A program made the translations under genes and the position numbers. 64,000 bases of DNA from Erythrobacter sp. SG61-1L (GTDB lineage: Bacteria > Pseudomonadota > Alphaproteobacteria > Sphingomonadales > Sphingomonadaceae): assembly GCF_001305965.1 (NCBI RefSeq), contig NZ_JXQC01000003.1:3248861-3312860 (forward strand), written 5' to 3'. Below, one piece after another: positions 41,201 to 50,188 of this stretch (positions within the stretch are counted from its first letter, which is position 1; every line of letters starts with the position of its first letter). The notes under the pieces are model-generated. The model was not told the origin of the DNA. It ran no database searches and saw only the letters and a list, made by a program, of their open reading frames with translations.

Positions 41201-41403
41201 TTGTGCCGCTGCTCTTCGCCACAGGGCCGGGTTCGGAAATCCAGAAGCCGCTGGCCATCGTGGTGATCGGGGGGCTGGTTTCGGCCACGCTGCTCACGCT
41301 CGTCCTGCTGCCCATCCTTTACAACCGTTTCGGGGAAAGCCCGGCGGAGCGTGAGGCGGGCGATCTGGAAAATCCTGTGCAACCTGTCGGGGCGGAGGGC
41401 TGA
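38284..41403 (+). CDS. RND efflux pump, CzcA/HME-like
   Basis: This 1039-residue proton-driven pump has the full RND layout: twelve membrane helices, two large periplasmic loops, the N-terminal NLPIDAFPDISSTQVKI and TMDEGS in the second half. This matches heavy-metal-efflux (CzcA-type) members. The TM4 signature reads LAIAVGMLVDGAVVVVEN: the Asp and Glu equivalent to CzcA Asp408 and Glu415 are present, but Ala stands where CzcA has Asp402, so the ion specificity is uncertain. Eight bases separate it from the adaptor gene, and the outer-membrane factor follows at once. Confidence 0.92.
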   Translation: MLRTLVEKALSLRLAVLGIAALLAAIGGWSFANLPIDAFPDISSTQVKIILKAPGMTPEEVESRVIAPIEMEMLGIPNQSVLRSVAKYAIADITIDFSDKTDIYWARSQVSERLNAVMGDLPATVEGGMAPISTPLSDMYMFTLEGPQSLAEKRRVLDWIVRPALRTVPGVADVNALGGYVETFEVAPNNGALAAAGLSTADLAAAIEGGNRNDGAGRLVTGEEALIVRSTGAIRTLDDLASVVVKTANGAVVRVGDVANVRIGSRTRYGAVTENGKGEAVEGLVIGLRGADAAKVVDGVKTRLEELKPSLPEGMKVVPFYDRSELISHAVGTVEEALLEATVLVVILLLLFLGDFRASVIVALALPMAALLTFIFMRAIGLTANLMSLGGLAIAVGMLVDGAVVVVENVVERLSDPKHARAGKLHNIFIASAEVAKPVASGMAIIALVFLPLLTLEGLEGKLFSPVALTIVLALLSALLLSLTLIPVLAYYLLKVKEGHHEPWVMRKLSPFYARTLGAAFAHKKRVFAIAGASLLVTVGAYTVTGKTFLPTMDEGSVVLQLAKLPTVSLDHSIAGDLKVEKAVMEAVPEVEQMVMRVGSDEIGLDPMGLNESDGFIKLKPRSEWRVKDKEWLVDEIRKVLAQFPGIEPSYTQPIEMRTSEMLTGARGDLALKLFGPDLGELSRLAGQIQTRLETIDGTSEAMTVANDQVDYLQVDIDRVAAGRAGMPINDLQDMMRAQVEGMQAGVVAEGSRRVPIMLRADGTQGLTPQSFADQLFRSPSGQLVRASDIAQVRRVEGPVKLEHENGSRFAMVQAFVSGRDLVGYVEEAKADIAQNVDLPPGYRIVWGGQFENQQRASARLAVVLPISILMIFAILYFTLGSIRASLLILVNIPFAMVGGMIALAASGEYLSVPASVGFIALLGIAVLNGLVMVSYFRQLRDEGMSLAEAVRRGAERRLRPVLMTATIAAFGLVPLLFATGPGSEIQKPLAIVVIGGLVSATLLTLVLLPILYNRFGESPAEREAGDLENPVQPVGAEG

Positions 41404-41407
41404 GCCG

Positions 41408-42634
41408 ATGCGCAAGACGATCCTTCTCCTGCTGCCCCTGATGGCTATCGCTGCACCGCTCGCGGCAGAGCCGGGCCTGCCCGACGCGGCGGCGGTGAAC
41501 ACCGCGCTCGACGATCATCCTTCGGTGGTGACGGCCCGCGCCCGGGTGGAGGCCGCCCGCGCCGACGCCCGCGCTCGCGCCAAGGGCGTGCATGAAGTGA
41601 CGTTCACCGGTGCCTACAATCGCCGCACGATCGACCAGGAAGGCACGTTTGACGAATATGACGCGCAGCTTAGCCGCGCCTTCCGTTTGCCCGGCAAGGC
41701 AAAGCTTGACCGGGAGATCGGCCAGCACGGCGTCGAAGCGGCGGAGAACATGGCCGAGGATGCCAAGCATCAGGCCGCGCTGCTGCTTGCCGGCCATTGG
41801 TGGGACTGGCTGGAAGCCACCGCCGAAGCCGAGGTCGACCGGCAGGCCGTAGCCAATTACGAACAGGCGCTTGGCGCCGTGAAGCGCCGGGTGGAACTGA
41901 AGGATGCCGCCCCGCTCGAAGCCGATCAGGTGGAGGCCGCGCTTGGCACGGCGCGGCTGATGGCCGAAGAATCGACCGGCCGCGCCAATGTCGCCCGGGC
42001 ACGGCTTGCGGCGCATTTCCCCGCACTGGCCGTGCCGCTGGAAGCGCCGCCGGTGCCCCAGCCCGCGATCCCCGAGGGCGGGCTGGAGCATTATCGCGAA
42101 CTGGTGCTGACCAACAGCCACGAGATTGCCGCGGCCGATGCCCAGGCGCGCAAGATGGACAGCCTTGCCGAACGGACCCGGCGCGAGAAGGTGGCCGACC
42201 CATCCTTCGGTGTGCGGATGTTCTCGGAACGTGGCGGTGCTGAAAAGGGCGCAGGCCTGCTCTTCTCCATCCCGCTGGGCGGCGGCCATCGCGCGGCGCT
42301 GAGCGATCAGGCAGCGGCGGATGCCAGCGCGGCTCAGGCCGATGCGCAGCTCGCGCGTTTTTCCGTTCGGGAGATGGCGGATTCGGACGTGGCCGAGGCG
42401 AGTTTCCGTTTCGAAGCTTGGAAGCGCGCGCGTGAAGGCCTCAATGCCCAGATCGCGGCGCTGAGCAAAATGCGGAAGGGTTTCGAACTGGGCGAAATCG
42501 ATCTGGCGGACCGGCTGCTGGCCGAGCGAATGGTGCACGATGCCTTCCGCGCCGAAGCTACTGCCCGCACCGAAGCCCAGCGCGCGATTACCAAGCTGCG
42601 GATCGACAGCCACCAATTGTGGCTGGGAGACTAG
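41408..42634 (+). CDS. TolC-like outer-membrane efflux protein
   Basis: The protein has 408 residues from the ATG at 41408, five bases after the pump stop. The signal is cleaved near LAA-EP (residue 20). It shows two OEP-type repeats of long coiled-coil helices (ARARVEAARADARARAKG; LLAERMVHDAFRAEATARTEAQRAITKLR) separated by barrel strands (VTFTGAYNRRTI; GLLFSIPLGGGHRAAL). It forms the outer-membrane exit duct of the RND complex. The sequence resembles CzcC-like more than drug-type TolC proteins (inference). Confidence 0.88.
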   Translation: MRKTILLLLPLMAIAAPLAAEPGLPDAAAVNTALDDHPSVVTARARVEAARADARARAKGVHEVTFTGAYNRRTIDQEGTFDEYDAQLSRAFRLPGKAKLDREIGQHGVEAAENMAEDAKHQAALLLAGHWWDWLEATAEAEVDRQAVANYEQALGAVKRRVELKDAAPLEADQVEAALGTARLMAEESTGRANVARARLAAHFPALAVPLEAPPVPQPAIPEGGLEHYRELVLTNSHEIAAADAQARKMDSLAERTRREKVADPSFGVRMFSERGGAEKGAGLLFSIPLGGGHRAALSDQAAADASAAQADAQLARFSVREMADSDVAEASFRFEAWKRAREGLNAQIAALSKMRKGFELGEIDLADRLLAERMVHDAFRAEATARTEAQRAITKLRIDSHQLWLGD

Positions 42635-42638
42635 GCTG

Positions 42639-42675
42639 CCGGGCGAAGTGGCCTGACGTCGGCCGCGACGCCCGG
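42639..42675 (+). terminator. Hairpin after efflux operon
   Basis: CCGGGCG (42639-42645) pairs with CGCCCGG (42669-42675) with an inner GGCC stem. It is 5 bp after the outer-membrane-factor stop and has no T-run, so it is a possible weak terminator. The rest of the gap to 42902 shows no clear element. Confidence 0.4.
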
Positions 42676-42845
42676 TGTCCCTTCGATTTGAACCTGATCC
42701 GTCACCTCGCAGTTGCAGCAAAATTGTGACAAGGGCGCGATCCCGCGCCTGTCATCGGTCTGCCCTTCATTGCTGCTAGTGGTTCAACTCACTGGCAGTT
42801 TTGCGGCGGCTCACCGTTTTTGCGTTGCCGCAAACACCTTCGTAA

Positions 42846-43819
<974 letters not shown>

Positions 43820-44013
43820 TGGCGTTTTTGGAAAACATTAAGAACCAAATGGGTTCCAACATTGCAACAGGAATTTCCGCACATGTATCCGCACCATCCC
43901 GCGCAGCGCGCAGCCGGCACGGAAACGCCGAATCCCCGCGCGCCACAGGCGGCAGATCAGCGTCGATCAAAGGCTGGGAGGCCCGCCGTAAGCCGGCGGC
44001 GCTGCACAAAAGG

Positions 44014-44106
44014 TGGCGGAGACGGAGGGATTCGAACCCTCGATACAGGATTTACCCGTATGACGGTTTAGCAAACCGTTGGTTTCAGCCACTCACCCAC
44101 GTCTCC
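44014..44106 (-). tRNA. tRNA-Ser (anticodon GCT)
   Basis: On the minus strand the acceptor stem GGAGACG (from 44106) pairs with CGTCTCC, and an encoded CCA ends at 44014. The anticodon stem CGGTTTGCTAAACCG presents GCT. The long class II variable arm (CATACGGGTAAATCCTGTAT) and T-arm GAGGGTTCGAATCCCTC confirm tRNA-Ser. It lies beside the truncated-gene scar, a common position for integrated elements. Confidence 0.95.
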
Positions 44107-44205
44107 GGATCGCAGCGGCAATGGGCGGGCGCTATAACGAGGCCTTTGGAAGGCGGCAAGTGGGTGATCCAGAAATCTTTCGATCCTTTTTCATCGCCCG
44201 CCAAA

Positions 44206-44241
44206 GACTCGCCCTGCCGCAAATCGGACTCACCCTGCCGC
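44206..44241. repeat. Two direct 15-bp repeats, 21-bp period
   Basis: GACTCGCCCTGCCGC (44206-44220) and GACTCACCCTGCCGC (44227-44241) differ by one base and are two helical turns apart. They lie 76 bp upstream of the DUF1134 start and could be a regulator site. Confidence 0.4.
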
Positions 44242-44316
44242 GCGTTCATTGCCGCTTCAGGCCCGGGGGATTCTTTTTGCTGATTGGCCAATCCGGCCAG
44301 TACCCGAGAGGAAGCC

Positions 44317-45135
44317 ATGACCGTACTCACCGCCATTGGCCATAAGGCCGCGCACATGCGGGCCGTGCTCGGCGCGCTGGCTTGCGCCGCGTTGCTGGCA
44401 GCGCAGCCGGCCGCCGCGCAGATCGAGACGGTCGATCCATCGGCCACGATCGACGGCGATCTGGCCAGCCCCCAGCCGACCTACCAGCCGACATATTCCC
44501 CGCCGCCGGCGGAAGATCCCCCGGTGGTCGATCCCTATCCCACGCCGGAAGAGCGGGACCGCGTGCTGGACCTGCCCCCTGCCAGTGCGACGCCGGCCGC
44601 ACCGGCGGACGCTTCCGATGCCGCCACGCAGGCTGCCACCACCAGCCAGGGCGAAACCTACAAGAAGGACGATCTGATCGGCGCGGCCGAAGGCGTGTTC
44701 GGCAAGGGCGCGGAAGGCCTCGCCCGCATGATCGAGGACATCCTGAAGAAGCAGGGCGAGCCCAATGCCTATATCGTCGGGCGCGAAGGCGGCGGCGCGT
44801 TCATCTTCGGCGCACGCTATGGCTCGGGCACGCTCTATCACAAGGTGGAAGGCCAGCAGCCGGTCTACTGGCGTGGCCCGTCGCTGGGCGTGGATGTGGG
44901 CGCGAATGCTGCCAACACCTTCGTGCTGGTCTACAATTTGTTCGACACGCAAGACCTGTTCGAAACCTATGGCGCAGGGGAAGGGCAGGCCTATCTGATC
45001 GGCGGCTTCCACGTTTCCTATCTGCGCAAGGGCGATGTGGTGCTGATCCCGGTGCGCATGGGCGCGGGCCTGCGGCTGGGGATCAATGTGGGCTACATGA
45101 AGTTCTCTAAGAAGCAGAAGTGGCTGCCCTTCTGA
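44317..45135 (+). CDS. DUF1134 family secreted protein
   Basis: The protein has 272 residues from the ATG at 44317 (GAGAGGAAGCC upstream). The signal is cleaved near AAA-QI. A Pro-rich linker (QPTYQPTYSPPPAEDPPVVDPYP) leads to the conserved DUF1134 domain (IGAAEGVFGKGAEGLARMIEDILKKQGEPNAYIVGREGGGAF through GVDVGANAANTFVLVYNL to GLRLGINVGYMKFS). The family is alphaproteobacterial and periplasmic with no known function. It is not part of an evident operon. Confidence 0.88.
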   Translation: MTVLTAIGHKAAHMRAVLGALACAALLAAQPAAAQIETVDPSATIDGDLASPQPTYQPTYSPPPAEDPPVVDPYPTPEERDRVLDLPPASATPAAPADASDAATQAATTSQGETYKKDDLIGAAEGVFGKGAEGLARMIEDILKKQGEPNAYIVGREGGGAFIFGARYGSGTLYHKVEGQQPVYWRGPSLGVDVGANAANTFVLVYNLFDTQDLFETYGAGEGQAYLIGGFHVSYLRKGDVVLIPVRMGAGLRLGINVGYMKFSKKQKWLPF

Positions 45136-45175
45136 TCTGACAGGCGGGCGATCTGAATCAGGATCGGGAGGGCGA

Positions 45176-45421
45176 TCATTCGTTCTCCCGCCCCGATTCG
45201 TTTTTCCGATTGCGCTTCTGGTCGTCGATCTGATCGGCGCTGACTTTCGCCTTCGGATCCAGCACGCTGGAAAAGATCATTCCGATCATCAGCACGATCT
45301 CGCCGCCGCGGTTGCGCGGCCTTTCGGGCAGGGCTTTCCGGCGCGCGCGGGCCATCATCCAGCCGGACGCTGTCAGGGCAATCAGCGCGCCGCCAAGGGC
45401 CACCAGCACAGCTTCGAACAT
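45176..45421 (-). CDS. Small single-pass membrane protein
   Basis: This 81-residue protein has one N-terminal membrane helix (FEAVLVALGGALIALTASGWMMA) followed by a basic stretch (RARRKALPERPRNRGG), a second weak hydrophobic segment (IVLMIGMIFSSVL) and a very polar Lys/Asn/Asp/Glu-rich tail. A GGGGAGAG site lies upstream of the ATG. I do not recognise a family. It lies between DUF1134 and the aminotransferase gene on the opposite strand. Confidence 0.65.
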   Translation of the reverse strand: MFEAVLVALGGALIALTASGWMMARARRKALPERPRNRGGEIVLMIGMIFSSVLDPKAKVSADQIDDQKRNRKNESGRENE

Positions 45422-45541
45422 CGCCGCTCTCCCCTTTGCGGTTCCATCCTGTGGCTATCTGGGGACAGCCCGCGAAATTGCGAGCTTCCGGCGCGTTTTT
45501 CCCGCTTGCCCCGAAGGGGCAGGCGCGGCTAGGGGCGCGCC

Positions 45542-46717
45542 ATGCTAGAGAACCTCACCCAGCAGCCGCCCGACGCGCTTCTTGCGCTGATCAAGCTCTA
45601 TGACGCGGACACCCGTGCCGACAAGATCGACCTTGGCGTGGGCGTCTATCGCACGGACGACGGCGCGACACCCGTGTTCGCCGCGATCAAGGCGGCAGAG
45701 CGCAAGCTGGTGGAAGAACAGGATTCCAAGGCCTACCTCGGGCCGGAAGGCGATATGGGCTTCGTCCATGCGCTGATGCCCTACATCTTCGGCTCGGACC
45801 CCACGATGGGCGGCCGCATCGAAGGCATGCAGACGCCGGGCGGTACCGGCGCCGTGCGTCTTGCACTGGCCCTGGCCAAGCGTTCGGGCGTGGGCACTGT
45901 GTGGATGGGCACGCCCAGCTGGCCGAACCATGCCCAGATCCTGAAGGATCTCGACATGCCGCTGCAGGGCTTCAACCATGCTGGCGCAGATGGCACGGCC
46001 GATATGGACGCGCTACGCGCCGCGCTGAAGCAGGCCGCCAAGGGCGATGCCGTGCTGCTGCACGGCTGCTGCCACAACCCTACCGGCATCGACTACACCG
46101 ATGCCCAGTGGGACGAGATTGCCGCCCTGCTTGCCGAAACCGGCGTGCTGCCGATCCTCGATCTGGCCTATCAGGGCCTGGGCATGGGGATGGAAGCGGA
46201 TGCCTATGGCGTGCGCAAGGTGCTGGCCTCGGTGCCCGAGGCCCTGATCGCCTACAGCTGCGACAAGAATTTCGGCCTCTATCGCGACCGCGTGGGTGCG
46301 GTTTACGCGATGGCTGCCGATGCCGGTCAGGTCGATGCGATCCTTTCCAATGGCCACACTCTGGCCCGTGCGGCATGGTCGATGCCGCCGGATCACGGCG
46401 CGGCTGCCGTTCGCCTGATCCTGCGCGATCCGGCCTTCACCCAGATGTGGCTGGACGAGCTGGACGATATGCGTGCTCGCATGCGTCAGGTGCGTGATCG
46501 CCTTGGCGCGGCAGGCAAGGTCGGCACGCTCGACCTTACGCCCTGCGGGACTCAGAACGGCCTGTTCTCCATGCTGGCGCTGACGCCGGAACAGATTCTC
46601 AAGCTGCGTGAAGACCACGGCGTCTACATGGCGGGTTCCGGGCGCATCAACATCGCTGGTCTGACCATGGGCAATATCGAAAAGTTCATCGCCGCTCTTG
46701 CAGCGGTTACGGCCTGA
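45542..46717 (+). CDS. Aromatic/aspartate aminotransferase (class I)
   Basis: This 391-residue PLP enzyme belongs to the AspC/TyrB subgroup: DLGVGVYRTDDGATPV near the N terminus, GCCHNPTGID, Asp207 (ILDLAYQG), the Schiff-base Lys242 in SCDKNFGLYRDR (usually S-x-S-K-N-x-G-L-Y), and the substrate-carboxylate Arg in SGRINIAGL. It transfers amino groups between aspartate or aromatic amino acids and 2-oxoglutarate. It stands alone with its own terminator. The Ser-to-Asp change before the Lys is a small oddity. Confidence 0.9.
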   Translation: MLENLTQQPPDALLALIKLYDADTRADKIDLGVGVYRTDDGATPVFAAIKAAERKLVEEQDSKAYLGPEGDMGFVHALMPYIFGSDPTMGGRIEGMQTPGGTGAVRLALALAKRSGVGTVWMGTPSWPNHAQILKDLDMPLQGFNHAGADGTADMDALRAALKQAAKGDAVLLHGCCHNPTGIDYTDAQWDEIAALLAETGVLPILDLAYQGLGMGMEADAYGVRKVLASVPEALIAYSCDKNFGLYRDRVGAVYAMAADAGQVDAILSNGHTLARAAWSMPPDHGAAAVRLILRDPAFTQMWLDELDDMRARMRQVRDRLGAAGKVGTLDLTPCGTQNGLFSMLALTPEQILKLREDHGVYMAGSGRINIAGLTMGNIEKFIAALAAVTA

Positions 46718-46765
46718 TCCGGTTCCTTCCCTTCGGGGGAGGACGTGTCGGCGCGACGAATGATG

Positions 46766-46796
46766 AAGGGGGCGGCTTTGGGCGCGCCCCCTTTTC
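46766..46796 (+). terminator. Rho-independent terminator
   Basis: GGGGGCG (46768-46774) pairs with CGCCCCC (46785-46791), preceded by AA and followed by TTTT. It lies 50 bp after the aminotransferase stop. Confidence 0.75.
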
Positions 46797-46835
46797 ATTG
46801 TCCGGGGCCGGGCGGCGCGCCCGATGGCACGGAAC

Positions 46836-47453
46836 TTATGCGCGCAGATCCTGCATCCGCTTGAGATAGCGGGCCACAGTATCGATCTCCAAATTCACGG
46901 CGTCGCCCGGCGTCAGTGCGCCGATGGTGGTTACCTCCGCCGTGTGCGGGATGATGTTCATTCCGAAATGGACTGTGCCATCGGGCTGGTCGTCCACTTC
47001 GTTCACCGTCAGGGACACGCCGTTGACTGCGATCGAGCCTTTGGGCGCGATATAGGGGGCCAGTTCGGCGGGGGCGGAAATGGTGAAACGCGCCGAATCG
47101 CCTTCGGGGACGATCCGCACCACGTGGCCTACTGCATCGACGTGGCCCGACACGATATGGCCGCCCAGTTCGTCGCCCAGCTTCAAGGATTGTTCCAGAT
47201 TCAGGCGCGATCCTGTGTTCCAGATGCCGGGTGCGGTGCGAGATACGCTTTCGCCCGAAACGTCTACCGCGAACCATGCGTCACCGGCAGTGCCGCCCTT
47301 TTCCACTACCGTCATGCAGGCGCCCGAACAGGCAATGGAGGCGCCGATGGCGATTAGCGCCGGGTCATAGGCGCAGTCGATGGTGACGCGCAGGTCGCCC
47401 CGCTGTTCGCTCTCGCGGATAGTGCCGATGGCGGTGACGATGCCGGTGAACAA
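46836..47453 (-). CDS. ribE: Riboflavin synthase alpha subunit
   Basis: The protein has 205 residues from the TTG at 47453, chosen because AGGAGG lies six bases upstream and the protein then begins FTGIVTAIGTI as in all riboflavin synthases. It shows the two tandem lumazine-binding domains (GASIACSGACMTVVE... and KGSIAVNGVSLTVNEV), each with the Cys/Ser-containing turn, and GHIVSGHVDAVG. It dismutates two 6,7-dimethyl-8-ribityllumazines to riboflavin. It follows ribD in one operon. Confidence 0.93.
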   Translation of the reverse strand: MFTGIVTAIGTIRESEQRGDLRVTIDCAYDPALIAIGASIACSGACMTVVEKGGTAGDAWFAVDVSGESVSRTAPGIWNTGSRLNLEQSLKLGDELGGHIVSGHVDAVGHVVRIVPEGDSARFTISAPAELAPYIAPKGSIAVNGVSLTVNEVDDQPDGTVHFGMNIIPHTAEVTTIGALTPGDAVNLEIDTVARYLKRMQDLRA

Positions 47454-47467
47454 TGCTGCCTCCTGTG

Positions 47468-48430
47468 TCAGGCGGGCTGATAGACTTCCATCCGGTCGCT
47501 GCCAAGCTGGCGCCGGTCCACAAGGGTCCAGCCATCGGGCACGCGGTCGGGGCCGGGATTGCGGAATGCCGGAATGCCGCTGCCGAAAGTGACAGGCGCG
47601 CGATAGAGCAGCAGCCTGTCCACCAGCCTCGCATCGAGGAATGCAGCCGCGACTTCCGATCCGCCTTCGATCATCAGATATTGCACATCGTTCAGCCCGG
47701 AAATGTCTGCGGGTGCAGCAAGGCGGTGCCAGCCATCGGGCGCTGCGCCGCGCGTCAGCACATAGCGGCGCGGGCTGCGCTGTTCGAGACCGGGCAGCCG
47801 CACGTCGAGGCGGGGGGCATCGGCGCGCAGGGTTCCGCCACCGACAAGGATCGCATCGCTCATCGCGCGTTCCATATGTGCGTGCGCCCGCGATTCCGGC
47901 CCGGTGATCCATTTGCTGGTGCCATCAAGCCGGGCGATGAAGCCGTCTGCCGTCAGGGCCAGCTTGAGCGTGACGAAGGGCCGCCCACCGGCCTTGCGCA
48001 TGAGGTATCCGGCAAGACCGGCGCGGCAGGCCGGGTCGTGCGCCAGTATAGCCGCAATTCCGTCAGCCCTGAGCCGCGCAATCCCGTCACCCGCTGTGCG
48101 GGGATCGGGATCTTCGACGCCCACCGCCACGCGGGCCACTCCGGCAGCGATTGTCAGATCGGTGCAGCAGGGGCCGCGCGCACTTTCATGGGCGCAGGGT
48201 TCCAGCGTGACATAGAGCGTGGCTCCGCGCGCTGCATCGCCTGCCTGAGCAAGGGCAACGGCCTCCGCATGGGGGCGTCCGCCGGGCTGGGTCCAGCCTT
48301 CGCCCACAACGATGCCGTCCTTCACCACGATGGCGCCGACGGCGGGGTTGGGGCGGCTCAGCGGCCTGCCGCGCAGGGCCAGAGCGGCTGCGGCCGACAG
48401 CCAGCGCGAATCCTCTTTACTGAGTGGCAA
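47468..48430 (-). CDS. ribD: Riboflavin biosynthesis deaminase/reductase RibD
   Basis: The protein has 320 residues from the TTG at 48430, which overlaps the end of the upstream coding frame by 14 bp; no ATG fits the family start. The N-terminal deaminase has zinc ligands in HAEAVAL and EPCAHESARGPCCTDL. The C-terminal reductase has LKLALTADGFIA, SDAILVGGGTLRADAP and LMIEGGSEVAAAFL. It deaminates and reduces the GTP cyclohydrolase II product. ribE follows 14 bp later. No FMN riboswitch was seen upstream. Confidence 0.92.
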   Translation of the reverse strand: MPLSKEDSRWLSAAAALALRGRPLSRPNPAVGAIVVKDGIVVGEGWTQPGGRPHAEAVALAQAGDAARGATLYVTLEPCAHESARGPCCTDLTIAAGVARVAVGVEDPDPRTAGDGIARLRADGIAAILAHDPACRAGLAGYLMRKAGGRPFVTLKLALTADGFIARLDGTSKWITGPESRAHAHMERAMSDAILVGGGTLRADAPRLDVRLPGLEQRSPRRYVLTRGAAPDGWHRLAAPADISGLNDVQYLMIEGGSEVAAAFLDARLVDRLLLYRAPVTFGSGIPAFRNPGPDRVPDGWTLVDRRQLGSDRMEVYQPA

Positions 48431-48923
48431 CGGGCTGTGCCCCGGCTCCGGGAACTTCAGCCTGTGCCTGGGCGGCGGCTTCCTGCTGGGCCTGAATGGC
48501 CTGCATTTGCGCCTTCTTGGCTTCTGCCTTGGCAGCGGCGGCTTCCTCTGCCTGCTCCTGCTTGATCTCGCGTTCCATCTTGTCGACATCGACGCCGGTC
48601 ATGCGGCCAAGCTGGCGATAGAGGTTCTTGCGATATTCTTCCTGCTCGGCCAGCTTCACCCGGATCGCGTCCTGCTTCTTCTGGTTCGCAAGGTTGGAAG
48701 CCTCGATCTGCGCATCGCTGCGCCCGGCTTCGAAGGTGCTGATGAAGGTCACTTCCGGCGGGCGTGGAATGATCCGCTCGCTCTTGGGAATCATGATCGC
48801 CATCAGTCCTATCGTCGCGGCGATGGAAATTGCTAGCACACGCCAGCGATAGGGATTGCCGCGCCAGACATGCGCGAAATCCTTCGCTGCGCCCACAGGG
48901 GAAACTTTGCGCCAAAAAGCCAT
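48417..48923 (-). CDS. Membrane-anchored coiled-coil protein, unknown
   Basis: The protein has 168 residues: a short cytoplasmic start with basic residues, one membrane helix (VLAISIAATIGLMAIMIP), a Pro-rich turn, and a long Glu/Lys/Ala/Gln-rich region (NQKKQDAIRVKLAEQEEYRKNLYRQLGRM...; EQAEEAAAAKAEAKKAQMQAIQAQQ) that should form a coiled coil in the periplasm. It has no catalytic motif. It overlaps ribD, so it heads the riboflavin unit by position only. A family name is not known to me. Confidence 0.7.
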   Translation of the reverse strand: MAFWRKVSPVGAAKDFAHVWRGNPYRWRVLAISIAATIGLMAIMIPKSERIIPRPPEVTFISTFEAGRSDAQIEASNLANQKKQDAIRVKLAEQEEYRKNLYRQLGRMTGVDVDKMEREIKQEQAEEAAAAKAEAKKAQMQAIQAQQEAAAQAQAEVPGAGAQPVATQ

Positions 48924-48977
48924 GGTGCGGATGTAGGCGCTGGATCGCCGCTTCGCCAGCTTTCTTCTCGGGCCGGG

Positions 48978-49700
48978 TCAGCCAAAGCTGGCGTAAAGGC
49001 GCCTTCCATGGGCTTTCAGCCACCGGTTGGCCGATTTCACGTCCCCTTCGAACAATTCCGCCAGCCGGGCATGGAATGCGGGCGAATGGTCGAAATGGCT
49101 GAGATGGGCAACTTCATGCGCTACGACCGACCGGCGGACATGGTCCGGCGCCTGGATCAAGCGCCAGTTGATCCGGATCGTTCCGTCGCTCGCGCAGCTC
49201 CCCCAGCGGCGCTGCGCGCGTGAGAGACGCAGGGGCGGGGCGGGCTTTCCGGCAGCGGCGCAATAATGGGCAAGGTCCGCTTCCAGATGGTGCAGTGCCT
49301 CGGCCTCCAGCCAGCGCCTGATGCGTGCAGCGACACCATCCTGCGGGCCGCCGACCAGCAGCATGCCATCGTCCAGCACCGGGCGCCGCCGTGCCGGTTC
49401 ATGCCAGCGAATCGCTACTTCCTCGCCGCGATAAAGCACCAGGCCGCCAGCCTCGGGCGGGGAAGCAGAAGGCAGGCGTGCCATCTGTGCCTCCAGCCAG
49501 TCGCGTCGGCTCGCGGCGAAATCCAGCCCGTCGAGCGTGCGGCCCCAGCGCGGCAGGGTCAGGCGCACTTCGCTGCCATCGGGCGCAAGGCGCAGGGTCA
49601 TCCGCCGGGCGGTGGGGTGGCGTCGGATGGTCACCGGCACCTGCCGCCCGCACAATTCCATGCGCGGATCGGCAGGGGCGCGGCGCAGCCAGTCGATCAT
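48978..49700 (-). CDS. SprT/YgjP-like (DUF45) metallopeptidase
   Basis: The protein has 240 residues from the ATG at 49700, which overlaps the stop of the UPF0260 gene (ATGA). The C-terminal half holds the zinc motif VAHEVAHLSHFDHSPAFH (HExxH plus a downstream His), and before it RRWGSCASDGTIRINWRLI, typical of the YgjP/DUF45 family. It should be a cytoplasmic zinc-dependent protease-like protein. It is co-transcribed with the UPF0260 and SCO1-like genes. Confidence 0.88.
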   Translation of the reverse strand: MIDWLRRAPADPRMELCGRQVPVTIRRHPTARRMTLRLAPDGSEVRLTLPRWGRTLDGLDFAASRRDWLEAQMARLPSASPPEAGGLVLYRGEEVAIRWHEPARRRPVLDDGMLLVGGPQDGVAARIRRWLEAEALHHLEADLAHYCAAAGKPAPPLRLSRAQRRWGSCASDGTIRINWRLIQAPDHVRRSVVAHEVAHLSHFDHSPAFHARLAELFEGDVKSANRWLKAHGRRLYASFG

Positions 49701-50182
49701 GCGCTGCCTTCCGGCCACTCGTCCCCGGAATTCGCCCATTCCACGATGTGATGTTCAAGCGGCCCGGCCTCGGTTTCGCTGATGGCACGGCCTACTGCCG
49801 AAACGCCGGCGGCATGCACCGCGTTGCGATCGCCCGAGATCAGGTAATGCCAGCCCGGCAGGGGCCGCCCGTCCGCCCGACGGCGATAGGCGCAGCTATC
49901 GGGCAGCCAGCGGATTTCCTTCACCAGCTTGAGCGTCAGCCGAAGGCAATCGGGAACATAGGCCTTGCGATTGCGATAATCCTTGCACTGGCCGGTGCGC
50001 GTATCGAGCAGGCGGCAGGCGACATTGGTATCCACCACTTCGCCCGTGTCGGCATCTTCCAGCTTGTGCAGGCAGCAGCGCCCGCACCCGTCGCACAGGG
50101 CTTCCCACTCGGCGCGATTGAGATCTGCCAGCGGCAACTCCCAGAAGCGGAAGCGCAATTTCTGGTTACCCAGCTTGTCCAT
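49697..50182 (-). CDS. UPF0260 (YcgN-like) cysteine-cluster protein
   Basis: This 161-residue protein has the YkgJ-type cysteine cluster CDGCGRCCLHKL, NVACRLLDTRTGQCKDY and PDCLRLTLK, which probably binds a metal or Fe-S centre. The conserved RFWELPLADLNRAEWEALCDGCG start marks UPF0260. It lies 6 bp after the SCO1-like gene and overlaps the metallopeptidase gene. The function is unknown. Confidence 0.88.
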   Translation of the reverse strand: MDKLGNQKLRFRFWELPLADLNRAEWEALCDGCGRCCLHKLEDADTGEVVDTNVACRLLDTRTGQCKDYRNRKAYVPDCLRLTLKLVKEIRWLPDSCAYRRRADGRPLPGWHYLISGDRNAVHAAGVSAVGRAISETEAGPLEHHIVEWANSGDEWPEGSA

Positions 50183-50188
50183 TTCGCC

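Noticed and set aside
38254-41502. Minus-strand frames of about 500 codons opposite the RND pump
   Set aside because: Composition is His/Gln/Arg-rich and typical of antisense shadows; the RND gene is intact on the plus strand.
48431-48977. FMN riboswitch upstream of ribD-ribE
   Set aside because: ribD overlaps an upstream gene by 14 bp, and no conserved FMN-aptamer structure was recognised in the 54-bp gap beyond that gene.
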